Source: Paenibacillus sp. NFR01 (lineage in GTDB: Bacteria; Bacillota; Bacilli; Paenibacillales; Paenibacillaceae). Taken from it: a DNA stretch of 64,000 nt. Positions 52,811 to 61,994 of this stretch are shown one piece after another (position 1 is the stretch's first letter; each line of letters starts with the position of its first letter). The stretch covers positions 2,139,309 to 2,203,308 of the forward strand of contig NZ_FOIK01000001.1 in NCBI RefSeq assembly GCF_900111565.1, written 5' to 3'. A program made the position numbers and the translations under genes. The notes under the pieces were generated by a model that was not told the DNA's origin, did not search any database, and saw nothing but the letters and a program-made list of their open reading frames with translations.

Positions 52811-53318
52811 TCCCTTCTTGTACTTCCTTTGTCTCCTCGACCTGCTTGATCTCTTCCGGCGCTTTGACGTCGCGCAGCGTGTCGAGAATGATCAATGCCA
52901 CACCGATGACGATGCAGGAATCCGCAACGTTAAAGATCGGGAACGTGTAGCTGCCGAAATTAAACATCAAAAAATCGACCACTTCGCCGTTCAGCATCCG
53001 GTCGAGAAAGTTCCCCACGGCGCCTCCAAGCACCAGAGCAAGAGCGGTCGGCAGAAGCTTGCGCGTTTTTCTGGCCTTATTCAAATACCAGACCATGCCT
53101 GCAACAACAATCACGGTGATCAGAATAAAAAACCAGCGCTGTCCCTGCAGAATACCGAACGCGGCACCCTGATTCCGGTGGGAGGTAATAATGAAGAAAT
53201 TGCCGATGACCGGAATTTGCTCCGCAAGCTCCAGGCGGGTCGCAATAATATATTTCGTCCCCTGGTCAAGCAAAAATACGATTAGCGCAATCAGATAGTA
53301 CACCACAGAAGCTGTCAC
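52803..53318 (-). CDS. lspA: Signal peptidase II (prolipoprotein)
   Basis: The protein has 171 residues and four membrane segments. The two catalytic aspartates are in GNFLDRMLNGEVVDF and FNVADSCIVIG. It removes signal peptides from lipoproteins such as those seen in this window. A charged C-terminal tail (EEIKQVEETKEVQEGNE) is extra. The 216 bases before it hold the divergent starts of lspA and yteA and no other gene. Confidence 0.97.
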   Translation of the reverse strand: MTASVVYYLIALIVFLLDQGTKYIIATRLELAEQIPVIGNFFIITSHRNQGAAFGILQGQRWFFILITVIVVAGMVWYLNKARKTRKLLPTALALVLGGAVGNFLDRMLNGEVVDFLMFNFGSYTFPIFNVADSCIVIGVALIILDTLRDVKAPEEIKQVEETKEVQEGNE

Positions 53319-53534
53319 TCCGTTCTTATTTTTCCCGCGAATAGCGGTGCAAATACTGTGTAAAGACTTGTATATTGTAGCACAGGCTTCAAGAACCCGT
53401 CCATTGGCAGGCCGCTTGGTCCCTAACTTAAGAAATTCTGTAATTATAAAATAGCCCCTGGGCGGTCAACCTATCATCATCAGCAAAAGCCGACCGGTAA
53501 GCCCTTAGCCGGAGGCCCGAAAGGAGCAATCATC

Positions 53535-54266
53535 ATGAGCCATCTGTCCTCCGACCAACTCGCCGAATTGCGGAAGACGCTGCTGACCCAGCAGCAGGAT
53601 ATTCGCCACAGGCTGCAAAACAACGAGCATTACGGGCTTGAGGATTCGCTGCGCGACATGTCCGGCGAGCTGTCCCCCATCGACAATCACCCCGGAGATA
53701 CCGCTACCGAGCTGTATCACCGTTCCATGGATATTTCGCTGGCGGAACGGGACGAGCTGGAACTGGACGATATCGATGCCGCACTGCGCGCCATGGACGA
53801 AGGCACATATGGCATTTGCGCGGAATGCGGCGCGCCGATACCTGCGGAGCGTCTCGCCGCCGTGCCTGCCACCAGGTTCTGCAAAGCGCATCATCCGACG
53901 CAAAATTCACCGTTCACCCGTCCGGTCGAGGAAGAGTTCCTCAGCCCGCCGTTCGGACGAACAAGCATGGATGACCATGAAGAGGCCGCCGGCTTTGACG
54001 GCGAAGATGCCTGGCAAATCGTCGAAAGCTGGGGCAGCTCCAATTCTCCGGCAATGGCTGAAGGCCGCAACATTGACTCCTACAACGATATGGAGATTGA
54101 GGCGGATGAAACCGAAGGTTTCGTGGAGCCGTGGGAGAACTTCATCGCCACCGACATTTCGGGCAATCATGTGACCGTGGTGCGCGGGACGAGCTACCGC
54201 CATTATATGGACGCCGGAGAAGGCGACTATATGCTTGATCCCAACGGTAAAAAAGAGAGGGAATAG
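53535..54266 (+). CDS. yteA: YteA-family protein (DksA/TraR zinc finger)
   Basis: The protein has 243 residues. A helical hairpin N-terminus (LSSDQLAELRKTLLTQQQDIRHRLQ) leads to a DksA/TraR-type zinc finger CAECG...CKAHH. A long acidic C-terminal region (GFVEPWENFIATDISG...) is typical of YteA. AAAGGAG lies before the ATG. The family is found in spore formers and in Bacillus is expressed in sporulation; its target is unclear. Confidence 0.9.
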   Translation: MSHLSSDQLAELRKTLLTQQQDIRHRLQNNEHYGLEDSLRDMSGELSPIDNHPGDTATELYHRSMDISLAERDELELDDIDAALRAMDEGTYGICAECGAPIPAERLAAVPATRFCKAHHPTQNSPFTRPVEEEFLSPPFGRTSMDDHEEAAGFDGEDAWQIVESWGSSNSPAMAEGRNIDSYNDMEIEADETEGFVEPWENFIATDISGNHVTVVRGTSYRHYMDAGEGDYMLDPNGKKERE

Positions 54267-54291
54267 CGCGAGCCACTCCCTTTTTTTTGCG
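54255..54291. terminator. Bidirectional terminator between yteA and the DUF5665 gene
   Basis: AGGGA and TCCCT pair around a 13-base loop, with TTTTTTTT on the plus strand and TTTTTT on the minus. The stem is short. Confidence 0.6.
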
Positions 54292-54295
54292 GGTA

Positions 54296-54688
54296 TTAGA
54301 ACGTCTTCAGCTCGAGCTGATGCTGAACGATCCGCACAATATCTGCGATGTAATCGCCGATGATCGGCAAATTCAGTGCGCCCAGCACCTGCAGCACGTA
54401 AATAATGGTCGCCGCGAAAAAGGTAAAGCCCAACGCAATCCCGATCCCTCTTGCCAGCCCGGATAAAATGTTCAGCCAGATCAGCCGCCAGGGTGAAAAC
54501 AGCAATTCCGTGTATTGGGCGATGCGCGACTTTTCCATTTGCTGGGCAAGCTGAAGCGTCAGCCGGTAGGCCGTGCTTCTCTGTTCTTCCTCCGGCAGCG
54601 CGTTAAATACATCTACGGAAGGCGCAGGTACCGGCTGCTTCCATGGCAAGATCTCGTGTTTACGCTTGTCTCTGCGCTTCATCCCCAT
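54296..54688 (-). CDS. DUF5665 membrane protein
   Basis: The protein has 130 residues from ATG 54688 (AAGGAGG five bases upstream). A basic, Pro-rich start (GMKRRDKRKHEILPWKQPV) is followed by a helical region and two hydrophobic segments (LIWLNILSGLARGIGIALGFTFFAATIIYVLQVLG). It belongs to the DUF5665 family, common between ileS and yteA in Paenibacillus-like genomes. Function unknown. Confidence 0.85.
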   Translation of the reverse strand: MGMKRRDKRKHEILPWKQPVPAPSVDVFNALPEEEQRSTAYRLTLQLAQQMEKSRIAQYTELLFSPWRLIWLNILSGLARGIGIALGFTFFAATIIYVLQVLGALNLPIIGDYIADIVRIVQHQLELKTF

Positions 54689-54726
54689 GTTATCCTCCTT
54701 CCCGCTCTGTGCCAGCCGTACAGCAA

Positions 54727-54772
54727 AAGGGTCCGTGCCCGGAAGAACAGGTCTCCCCGGGTACGGACCCTT
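54727..54772 (-). terminator. Terminator after ileS
   Basis: AAGGGTCCGT (54727-54736) and ACGGACCCTT (54763-54772) pair perfectly, extended by CCCGG/CCGGG. In the minus direction TTTTG follows. Confidence 0.9.
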
Positions 54773-54865
54773 AAAATTACCGGTAAGCGGCTGCCGCAAA
54801 AACGGCGTTGTATCCCGTGATGCTAGTATATGCCGTTTCAGGGAAGGACATGCAGCGGCGGGTCA

Positions 54866-57800
54866 TTAACCGCCGATGTGAATGCCGATTTCTTTGCCGC
54901 CGACTTCAACTGTTTCATAGTCGACTGCCCCGTCAAACTCAACCGTGGTAACAAGGACATTTTCGCGCAGCACGTCTTCAAAAGCCTGCACGGCTGCCTT
55001 CAGCTCCTCATCCAGCTTGAATATCAGCGCGACGCGTTTCTCAATCGGCAAATCGAGGCGTTTGCGGTAATCCTGCACGGCGCGGACGATATCGCGCACC
55101 CAGCCTTCCTGCACGAGCTCCGGAGTGATCTCGGTGTTCAGCGCTACGGTGAGGCCGTAACCCGATGCGGAAGCAAAGCCCGGTTTGGCCTGCTTCTCGA
55201 TCAGCAGCTCCTCGGCAGTGATCCGCAGTTCTTCCCCATCCGACGACACCAAGGCGACTTCGCCGTCTGTGACTACCTTGCGGGTAGCGTCTGCGTCGAG
55301 GCCTTTCAGGAAACCTTGGAGGAAACCGACGTTTTTGCCGTATTTTTTACCGGCGACCTTCAGGTTCAGCTTCAGGGTAAAGTCGACAAAACCGCTGTCG
55401 CTATGCTCGACGACGATATGTTTAACGTTGATCTCCTCTTTGATGATCTCCTCATATTCGGCGACATCAAAGTTCTGGTCGATGGACACGATCAGATCGG
55501 AGAGCGGCTGGCGTGTCTTGATGCCGGACTCATTGCGGACGTTACGGGCCAGCTCGACGATGCCGCGGGCGCTTTCCATGTCGCGCTCCAGCGCAAGATC
55601 GATCAGGCTTTCGTCGCTGACCGGATAATCGGCCAGATGCACGCTGTCTCCGCCGCCGAGATTGGTGAAGATATCTTCGGACAACATCGGCGTAAACGGC
55701 GCCATCAGCTTGGCGGTCGTGATCAGTACATGCGTCAGCGTACGATAAGCGTCCAGCTTCTCTTCGCCCAGGCCGCTGCCCCAGAACCGGTCACGGGAAC
55801 GGCGGATGTACCAGTTGCTCAGCTCATCGACGAAATTCTCGATGGCTTTCGAGGTGTTGACGAAGTCGTTGACCGCCAGGCCTTTATCCACCACCAGAAT
55901 CAGGCTGTTCAGACGGGACAGAATCCAGCGGTCCAGCTTATGCGCCGATACCTTGAACGGATGCTCGGACGGCTCGTAGCCGTCGATGCCGGCATAGAGC
56001 GTAAGGAACGCATGTGTATTGACGAGCGTGTCGACTACCTTGGATTTCGTTTCGCCAACGAGACCGCGGGAGAACCGTTTGTTGTTCCACGGCGCGCTGT
56101 CGGCCAGAATGGCCCAACGGAAGGCGTCCGTGCCGTATTCGTTCATGATCTCCCAAGGATCGATGACATTGCCTTTGGATTTGGACATCTTCTGGCCGTT
56201 CTCGTCAAGGATATGGCCCGTAGCGATGACCGCCTTGTATGGCGCCACGCCTTTGAACAATGTCGATACCGCCAGCAGGCTGTAGAACCAGCCGCGTGTC
56301 TGGTCGATGCCTTCGCAGATCATGTCGGCGGGGAACTGGTCGGTGAGCTGGTCGGCATTCTCAAACGGGTAATGGCTTTGGGCAAAAGGCATCGAACCGC
56401 TGTCGAACCACACGTCGATAACCTCCGGCGTCCGCACCATCACGCCGCCTTCGCTGAACGGGCTGCGCAGCTTGATGTTGTCCACGTACGGCTTATGCAG
56501 CTCGATATCCTCCGGCACGTCGTCAACCGCCATCGCACGGAGCTCTGCGATGCTGTGCGGCGCAAATTCCTTGCCGGTATCCTGGCAGACCCATACGTTC
56601 AGCGGCGTGCCCCAGAAGCGGTTCCGGCTGATGTTCCAGTCGACCAGCTCCTCCAGGAATTTGCCGAATCGGCCCTCGCGCACATGATCCGGGTACCAGT
56701 TGATGCCGTTGTTGTTGGCGATCAGCTGATCCTTGATCGAAGTCGTATTGATGAACCAGCTGTCCGTTGCGTAATAGAGCAGCGGCGTATCGCAGCGCCA
56801 GCAGAACGGGTAGCTGTGCTCGTATTTTTCCTTACCGTACAGAAGCCCTTTTTCAGACAATACTTTGACGATATCCAGATCGCAGTCCTTCACGAAACGT
56901 CCGGTAAAATCGCTCACGGTATCGGTATACTTCCCGGAGGCATCCACCACGTTCACGAAGCTGATGCCGTTCTCGCGGCAGCTCTTATAGTCGTCTTCGC
57001 CATGCGCCGGAGCCATGTGTACGATGCCCGTACCGCTCGAATCCGTTACAAAGGACGCGCCGACGATTACATTGTGCTTCTCGGCCTTGATGAAATTGAA
57101 CGGCGGCGTATACGTTTTGCCGACCAGCTCCGCCCCTTTCAGCGTGGACAGTACGGTGTATTCGCCTTTCAGCACTTCGTCCGTCAGGTTTTTGGCCAGG
57201 ATGTACACGCCGTCTTCCTGCTGCACGCGCACATAATCCATTCCCGGATTCACGGCCAGCGCCATATGCGCCGGTAAGGTCCAAGGCGTCGTCGTCCAGG
57301 CCAGCACATACTCGCCGCTGTCGTCGAGCTTGAACTTGGCCGTCGCACTCAGGTCCTTCACGGTTTTGTAGCCTTGCGCCACTTCATGCGAGCTCAGCGT
57401 CGTCTGGCAGCTCGGACAGTAAGGACTTACGCGGTGACCGCGGTACAGGAGACCTTTTTCATGCACGGTCGCCAGGATGTTCCATACGCTTTCGATGTAA
57501 GTGTTATCGAGCGTTACATATGGATTGTCGAGGTCGGTCCAGTAGCCGATGGCTTCCGTAAATTCGCGCCACTGCTTCTCGTAGCCGAACACGCTTGCCT
57601 TACATTCCTTGATGAATTTCTCTACGCCATACTCCTCGATCTCCTGCTTGTGGGAGATGCCGAGCTTCTTCTGTACGCCCAGCTCGACCGGCAAGCCGTG
57701 GGTATCCCAGCCGGCTTTACGTACGACCCGGAAGCCCTTCATCGTCTGATAGCGGCCGATGAAGTCCTTGATCACGCGGCCGAGCACGTGCCCAATATGC

Positions 57801-57958
57801 GGCGCGCCGTTCGCCGTCGGCGGTCCTTCATAGAACACATAGTTCGGACGGCCTTCGCGGTTCTCGATGGATCTGCGGAACGTATTTTCGTCGCTCCATT
57901 TCTTCAAGATGCGGACATCTCTGGCCCGCGCCTTTTCTTTGACATCTACTTTTTGCAT
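54866..57958 (-). CDS. ileS: Isoleucyl-tRNA synthetase, type 2 (eukaryote-like)
   Basis: The protein has 1030 residues from ATG 57958, about 110 longer than the usual bacterial form. HIGH is at 54-57 (NGAPHIGHVLGR) and KMSKS at 590-594. PYCPSCQTTLSSHEVAQG and the editing-domain region YVLAWTTTPWTLPAHMALA fit the IleRS2 branch, whose members are naturally less sensitive to mupirocin. An upstream ATG at 57997 with AAGGGGG is also possible. The gene stands in the standard ileS place next to divIVA and behind a T-box, so it seems to be the housekeeping enzyme. The subtype call rests on sequence memory. Confidence 0.93.
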   Translation of the reverse strand: MQKVDVKEKARARDVRILKKWSDENTFRRSIENREGRPNYVFYEGPPTANGAPHIGHVLGRVIKDFIGRYQTMKGFRVVRKAGWDTHGLPVELGVQKKLGISHKQEIEEYGVEKFIKECKASVFGYEKQWREFTEAIGYWTDLDNPYVTLDNTYIESVWNILATVHEKGLLYRGHRVSPYCPSCQTTLSSHEVAQGYKTVKDLSATAKFKLDDSGEYVLAWTTTPWTLPAHMALAVNPGMDYVRVQQEDGVYILAKNLTDEVLKGEYTVLSTLKGAELVGKTYTPPFNFIKAEKHNVIVGASFVTDSSGTGIVHMAPAHGEDDYKSCRENGISFVNVVDASGKYTDTVSDFTGRFVKDCDLDIVKVLSEKGLLYGKEKYEHSYPFCWRCDTPLLYYATDSWFINTTSIKDQLIANNNGINWYPDHVREGRFGKFLEELVDWNISRNRFWGTPLNVWVCQDTGKEFAPHSIAELRAMAVDDVPEDIELHKPYVDNIKLRSPFSEGGVMVRTPEVIDVWFDSGSMPFAQSHYPFENADQLTDQFPADMICEGIDQTRGWFYSLLAVSTLFKGVAPYKAVIATGHILDENGQKMSKSKGNVIDPWEIMNEYGTDAFRWAILADSAPWNNKRFSRGLVGETKSKVVDTLVNTHAFLTLYAGIDGYEPSEHPFKVSAHKLDRWILSRLNSLILVVDKGLAVNDFVNTSKAIENFVDELSNWYIRRSRDRFWGSGLGEEKLDAYRTLTHVLITTAKLMAPFTPMLSEDIFTNLGGGDSVHLADYPVSDESLIDLALERDMESARGIVELARNVRNESGIKTRQPLSDLIVSIDQNFDVAEYEEIIKEEINVKHIVVEHSDSGFVDFTLKLNLKVAGKKYGKNVGFLQGFLKGLDADATRKVVTDGEVALVSSDGEELRITAEELLIEKQAKPGFASASGYGLTVALNTEITPELVQEGWVRDIVRAVQDYRKRLDLPIEKRVALIFKLDEELKAAVQAFEDVLRENVLVTTVEFDGAVDYETVEVGGKEIGIHIGG

Positions 57959-58041
57959 GATGGTCAATCCTTTCGCTGGTTTCGTCTTTAAACCCATTTC
58001 GATCCCCCTTGGAGCGTCAAGGCCCCGCCAAAACAAATAAA

Positions 58042-58353
58042 CGCCGCTCACCCCAAAAGGGGCGAGACGGCGCTCGCGATACCACCCTAATTCTGCGCCC
58101 CGCTTATCCCGTCTTCAAAAGGATACACAAAGGCACAATCTCAGTTCCGCGCGAATGTTGTCTTGCACGGAGCCGGGATAACGTCCGGCCGACGGCTAAA
58201 CCTACACACGATTGCTCGCTTCGGCTCAGCTTCTAAGGGAAGATCTTCGGATAAGGTTTGAACAACCGGCTCGCAGCAACCGCCGGCTCTCTGGGGATCA
58301 TGGCCTTATCTTACTTGTCCCGTCATCGAATACATATGAAAGTACACAGATAT
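58042..58353 (-). promoter_or_regulatory. T-box riboswitch of ileS
   Basis: The leader holds the T-box AGGGTGGTATCGCGAGC (58088-58072). A terminator follows, formed by GCCGTCTCGCCCC and GGGGTGAGCGGC (58073-58042) and then TTTATTTG. The upstream part shows the stem I features AGAGAGCCGG...GAGCCGG. An ATC isoleucine codon in GAAGATCTTC is a fitting specifier. Uncharged tRNA-Ile would bind and prevent termination. Confidence 0.9.
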
Positions 58354-58359
58354 GTTCTA

Positions 58360-58388
58360 GTTATAGACAATTTGACGCTAAAAGTCAA
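58360..58388 (-). promoter_or_regulatory. ileS promoter
   Basis: TTGACT (58388-58383) and TATAAC (58365-58360) are 17 bases apart on the minus strand. It lies just before the T-box leader. Confidence 0.8.
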
Positions 58389-58528
58389 CATCAACGGTTG
58401 AAAATGGACCCTAACGGTAATTTTGGGGCCGAGTAAGTGTCACCGTGACGATGTGCTGTCGGAACCATTTAAACCATCTCCCTAATCCCTCAAGCCTGTA
58501 CTTTGTACTCGAAAGACCGCTTTTTTGA

Positions 58529-58715
58529 TTCTAACGGACATGAGCGCCGCTATTTAGTTGAAAAGACACTTTTTGAACATCTAACGGACATGAGAGCCGC
58601 TATTGGTGACCAAAGTGTCCAAAAAGCGGGCCAAACATAGAAATAAAGGCGCTGGTGTCCGTAAGATTGGGAAATGGACCTATTTCCCGCAAATAAGGGC
58701 TCTCAGGTCCGTTAG
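58529..58715. repeat. Dispersed intergenic repeat, three copies
   Basis: CTAACGGACATGAG followed by c/a and GCCGCTATT occurs at 58531-58554 and 58581-58604, 50 bases apart. A diverged inverted copy (AAATAAGGGCTCTCAGGTCCGTTAG) is at 58691-58715. GACACTTTTTG and CAAAGTGTCC between them are also inverted. It has no open frame of its own and looks like a short dispersed family. Confidence 0.75.
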
Positions 58716-58810
58716 CCTGCCAGCAGCAAACAAGGAAGCATTGGTTACAGCGGAGAAATCAGCCGGCGTCTCAATGGCAAACAGCTGCCCAGAGGTTAAC
58801 GTTACACCAT

Positions 58811-59000
58811 GCATAACAACTGGCGAGCGCATTGCGCGACTCAATACCACACAGAGGCCCTTTGGCTGACGATACAGCATGGCAGCAACCGGCGAGCGGA
58901 AAGTGCACCTCATTAGCTAACGCGGCCCTTCGCTGACGATACAGCACCGGAATAGCAAACGCCACTAGGGGACAACCGCTTTACGCAACTCGATAGGACT
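58811..59000. repeat. Degenerate tandem repeat of about 70 bp
   Basis: GCTGACGATACAGCA occurs at about 58864-58878 and 58932-58946, preceded by GGCCCTT. CAACTGGCGAGCG (about 58819) and CAACCGGCGAGCG (about 58887) keep the same spacing of roughly 68 bases. I see no gene in 58390-59060, so this 670-base gap is made of repeats. Confidence 0.6.
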
Positions 59001-59060
59001 GACTTCTGCAGCAGCATGAGCGGTGGCGGCTACCGCAGCGGCTAGCCTCGCAACAAACAG

Positions 59061-59089
59061 CAAAAAGCGGGGTGCTCCCCCGCTTTTTG
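59061..59089. terminator. Terminator of divIVA
   Basis: CAAAAAGCGGGG (59061-59072) and CCCCGCTTTTTG (59078-59089) form a perfect 12-bp stem with T-runs in both directions. Confidence 0.93.
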
Positions 59090-59132
59090 CGACAAACCCT
59101 CTATATGGCAAGTCCAGGCCGGACTTTGCTTA

Positions 59133-59618
59133 TCACAACAAATTTTCGCTCGGCTCGCGGCTTTCGAGCGCGTTCCAGTCGTCCGTGGACAACAGCTCCA
59201 GCTGGGCTTCGAGCAGGGTGCGGAAGCGCGTGCGATAAATGGACGCCTGCTTACGGAGCTCTTCGGTTTCGATGGCGATTTTGCGCGATTTGGACAACGC
59301 TTCGCTGATGATCCGGTCGGCATTTTTCTCCGCCTCTTTAATGATCAGCTGCGATTCCTTCTTGGAGTTGTTCTTGACATCATCGGCCGCTTCCTGAGCG
59401 ACGAGAATCGTCTTGGACAAGCTTTCTTCAATGTTCACAAAATGATCGAGCCGTTCCTGGAGCGACAATAGCTGATTGCGCAGCTCCTTGTTCTCGCGGA
59501 TAATGCTCTCGTAATCCTTGATCACCTGATCCAGAAATTCGTTGACCTCGTCTTCATCATAACCACGGATTCTCCGGGAGAACTCCTTGTTATGTATATC
59601 GAGCGGCGTTAATGGCAT
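59133..59618 (-). CDS. divIVA: DivIVA cell-division protein
   Basis: The protein has 161 residues from ATG 59618 (AGGAGGTG eight bases upstream). The lipid-binding N-terminus PLTPLDIHNKEFSRRIRGYDEDEVNEFLDQV is conserved and followed by long coiled coils. It binds curved membrane at poles and septa and recruits division and sporulation factors. The gene ends the sepF-ylmG-ylmH series. Confidence 0.96.
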   Translation of the reverse strand: MPLTPLDIHNKEFSRRIRGYDEDEVNEFLDQVIKDYESIIRENKELRNQLLSLQERLDHFVNIEESLSKTILVAQEAADDVKNNSKKESQLIIKEAEKNADRIISEALSKSRKIAIETEELRKQASIYRTRFRTLLEAQLELLSTDDWNALESREPSENLL

Positions 59619-59780
59619 GCTGTGCACCTCCTAGAAAATTCGGGCCTTCCTTTGTCCCTGAAACCGCAGGTAACCGGGATGTATAGAAGAAATTACTGTA
59701 AAATCCAATTCTGCCGCAGAAGCTTTGCTTCCCCAGCGTTATTGATTTTCGACAGCTGCGGGTGAATTCCTGCTACAATC

Positions 59781-60563
59781 TCAGACAAATTTACCGACTT
59801 CGACCCGGTAACGGCCTTTTTTCGTCAAACCGCCGATCTCCAGCACCTTGAAACGGCCAAAGCCCTGGATCGAAACGACGTCTCCGCTTTGCAGGGGACT
59901 GGAGGGATCCTCCTCCACTTTCCAGTTCACCCGTACGCGTCCTGCCTTGATCGGCGCGAGGATTTTGGCCCGGCTGAGCCGGGTGACATCGGCCGCAATG
60001 CCGTCCAGCCGCAGCGATGCGACGGTCAGCTCCATCTTTTCCAGCTTAGAGACGCTGGCCGACAGCGCCGCGATCGGCAAAAGCTCGGTGTGCACCGCCA
60101 CCCGGTGCACACCGGTCAGATTCGCGTTCAGAAAGCCTGCGATATCCGCAGCAACGACGACATGGCAGCCGTCTTCCCGCACGTGGATATCGCCGATTTT
60201 TCCCCGCTTGATGCCCAGGCCCAGGATCGCGCCCATATAATCCCCATGGTCCAGCGTCAAAAACTTCTGCTCGCCGGAAGTAATGGACAGCACCTGGAGC
60301 CCCATATCCTCGTCCTCCAGATTACGGTAATCCGGAGCGACCAGCGCCCTTCTCCGTTCGGCATCCGCGAAGCCGCCTTCCCATCGCACCGCGACATCGG
60401 GATGACGGTTCACAAGCGTTTGCAAAATATAGCCTTGCCGGGGATCGAGAAATTCCGTCAGCTTACTCTCATGGTATTCGCCCGCGTGGTTGACCCATTC
60501 CCAGGCCTTGTCCACAAATGGCCGCTCATCGGGGTGAAAATGCCCGTAAATTTCCGTTTTCAT
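59781..60563 (-). CDS. ylmH: YlmH S4-domain RNA-binding protein
   Basis: The protein has 260 residues from ATG 60563. The C-terminal S4 domain (ELTVASLRLDGIAADVTRLSRAKILAPIKAGRVRVNW) binds RNA. The N-terminal part (YGHFHPDERPFVDKAWEWV) is typical of YlmH, which in Bacillus takes part in rescue of stalled ribosomes. It follows ylmG by six to nine bases. Confidence 0.94.
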   Translation of the reverse strand: MKTEIYGHFHPDERPFVDKAWEWVNHAGEYHESKLTEFLDPRQGYILQTLVNRHPDVAVRWEGGFADAERRRALVAPDYRNLEDEDMGLQVLSITSGEQKFLTLDHGDYMGAILGLGIKRGKIGDIHVREDGCHVVVAADIAGFLNANLTGVHRVAVHTELLPIAALSASVSKLEKMELTVASLRLDGIAADVTRLSRAKILAPIKAGRVRVNWKVEEDPSSPLQSGDVVSIQGFGRFKVLEIGGLTKKGRYRVEVGKFV

Positions 60564-60572
60564 CAATCCGCC

Positions 60573-60842
60573 CTAAAATACCTTATCGACGAGATACATC
60601 AATCCGTTTTTGGCGAAATCCAGCACCAAGAGCGCAATGATCGGAGAAATGTCCAGCGTACCGAACAGTGCCGGAATAATCCGCCGGAACGGCGTCAAAT
60701 AAGGCTCAACCAGCTTACCGAGCAATTCGCCGATAAAACTCTCCCGCACATTGGGCAGCCAGGACATGAGCACATAGATGAGGATCATGAAGAAGTAGAT
60801 ATTATATAGCATGTAAACAATATAGTTGATTTGGTCGGCCAA
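60573..60842 (-). CDS. ylmG: YggT-family membrane protein YlmG
   Basis: The protein has 89 residues with two membrane segments (IVYMLYNIYFFMILIYVLMSWLP and ISPIIALLVLDFAKNGLMYLV). The start is TTG 60842, seven bases after GAGGTGA. It lies between sepF and ylmH as in many Firmicutes and is thought to help envelope or division processes. Confidence 0.93.
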   Translation of the reverse strand: MADQINYIVYMLYNIYFFMILIYVLMSWLPNVRESFIGELLGKLVEPYLTPFRRIIPALFGTLDISPIIALLVLDFAKNGLMYLVDKVF

Positions 60843-60849
60843 GGCCCTG

Positions 60850-61293
60850 TCACCTCATTCTGTTAAAGTCTTGCTCATCCATTAAAATCTCGGAGATGGA
60901 CCCTTGAATCTCTACCGTGTCCGGGGTGCACATAAATATATTGCCCCCGATTTTGGAAATTCCTCCGCCTAGGGCGTAAACCGTTCCGCTAAGAAAATCG
61001 ATGATCTTGATCGCCTGGTCGTTGCGGACCCGCTGCAGATTGATCACGACCGTCCGGTGCGACCGGAGATGATCGGCGATTTCCTGTGCTTCCTCATAGG
61101 AACGCGGCTCATAGAGCACGACCTTCACATTTTTTTGCGAATGGATGCTGACGACGTTAGCCCGCTGATTTTTGCGCGTTTCTACAGGGGCCGGCTCGTA
61201 GTCCTCTTCCTCACGGGAGATCTGCTCCCGCTCCACAATCTCCTCTTCCTCCTGCAAGCCCAAAAAACTCATAAACCGGTTCATCACGCCCAT
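60850..61293 (-). CDS. sepF: SepF division protein
   Basis: The protein has 147 residues. An amphipathic membrane-binding N-terminus ([17 protein letters not shown]) and an acidic linker precede the SepF core ([32 protein letters not shown]...). It tethers FtsZ to the membrane and bundles it into rings. Its start overlaps the ylmE stop. Confidence 0.96.
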   Translation of the reverse strand: MGVMNRFMSFLGLQEEEEIVEREQISREEEDYEPAPVETRKNQRANVVSIHSQKNVKVVLYEPRSYEEAQEIADHLRSHRTVVINLQRVRNDQAIKIIDFLSGTVYALGGGISKIGGNIFMCTPDTVEIQGSISEILMDEQDFNRMR

Positions 61294-61991
61294 CAGGCTC
61301 CCTCCTCATGACCTACTAATACCGTACCCAGGCGCACCCAGGTGGCTCCTTCCTGTATCGCCACTTCAAAATCATTCGACATTCCCATCGACAGCTCTTG
61401 GATAGGCTCAGGCGTCAAAGCAAGGGCATTGAGCTCGTCGCGCAGCTCGCGAAGTCCGCGGAACACCGGGCGCGTTAGCTCGGGATCTTCTTCATGCGGC
61501 GCCATCGTCATCAGGCCGACCACCTTAATCCGGTGGAATGCGGAAATCCCGCGCAGAAAATCCGGAACTTCCTCCGGAGACAGACCGAACTTCGTATCCT
61601 CGCCGGAAATGTTGACCTGAAGAAACGCTTTGACCTCGATTCCGGCAGCCTCCGCTTTCTTGTGCAGCTCTTTGGCCAGGGATATACGGTCGAGCGAGTG
61701 TATATATGCAAATTTTCCGAGAACGTCCTTTACCTTATTGGTCTGCAAATGCCCGATGAAATGCCAGGTCCCCTGGTTGCCGAGAGCCTTCCATTTCGGT
61801 TCTGCATCCTGCCAGCGGCTTTCGGCAACATGCTCAAGCCCGGCCTCCAGCACGGCGGACATCGTGTCGAGCGAAACGTATTTCGTTACCGCGATCACGT
61901 TGACCCCGTCTACATCCCTGCCGCTCGCCGCGCAGGCCCGCGCAACACGCGCCTCAACATCGGCAATTCTCTCCTGCAGTGTCAAAGCCAA
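61293..61991 (-). CDS. ylmE: PLP-homeostasis protein YlmE/YggS
   Basis: The protein has 232 residues. The PLP Lys lies in [13 protein letters not shown], and [15 protein letters not shown] and [25 protein letters not shown] are conserved. It is a PLP-binding barrel that buffers pyridoxal phosphate rather than an enzyme. The start is TTG 61991, seven bases after AAAGGAGAG. Confidence 0.95.
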   Translation of the reverse strand: MALTLQERIADVEARVARACAASGRDVDGVNVIAVTKYVSLDTMSAVLEAGLEHVAESRWQDAEPKWKALGNQGTWHFIGHLQTNKVKDVLGKFAYIHSLDRISLAKELHKKAEAAGIEVKAFLQVNISGEDTKFGLSPEEVPDFLRGISAFHRIKVVGLMTMAPHEEDPELTRPVFRGLRELRDELNALALTPEPIQELSMGMSNDFEVAIQEGATWVRLGTVLVGHEEGA

Positions 61992-61994
61992 ACG

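Noticed and set aside
54830-57277. 815-codon plus-strand frame opposite ileS
   Set aside because: It is antisense to a conserved essential gene, has no family features, and such frames recur opposite carB, pepF and pyrC.
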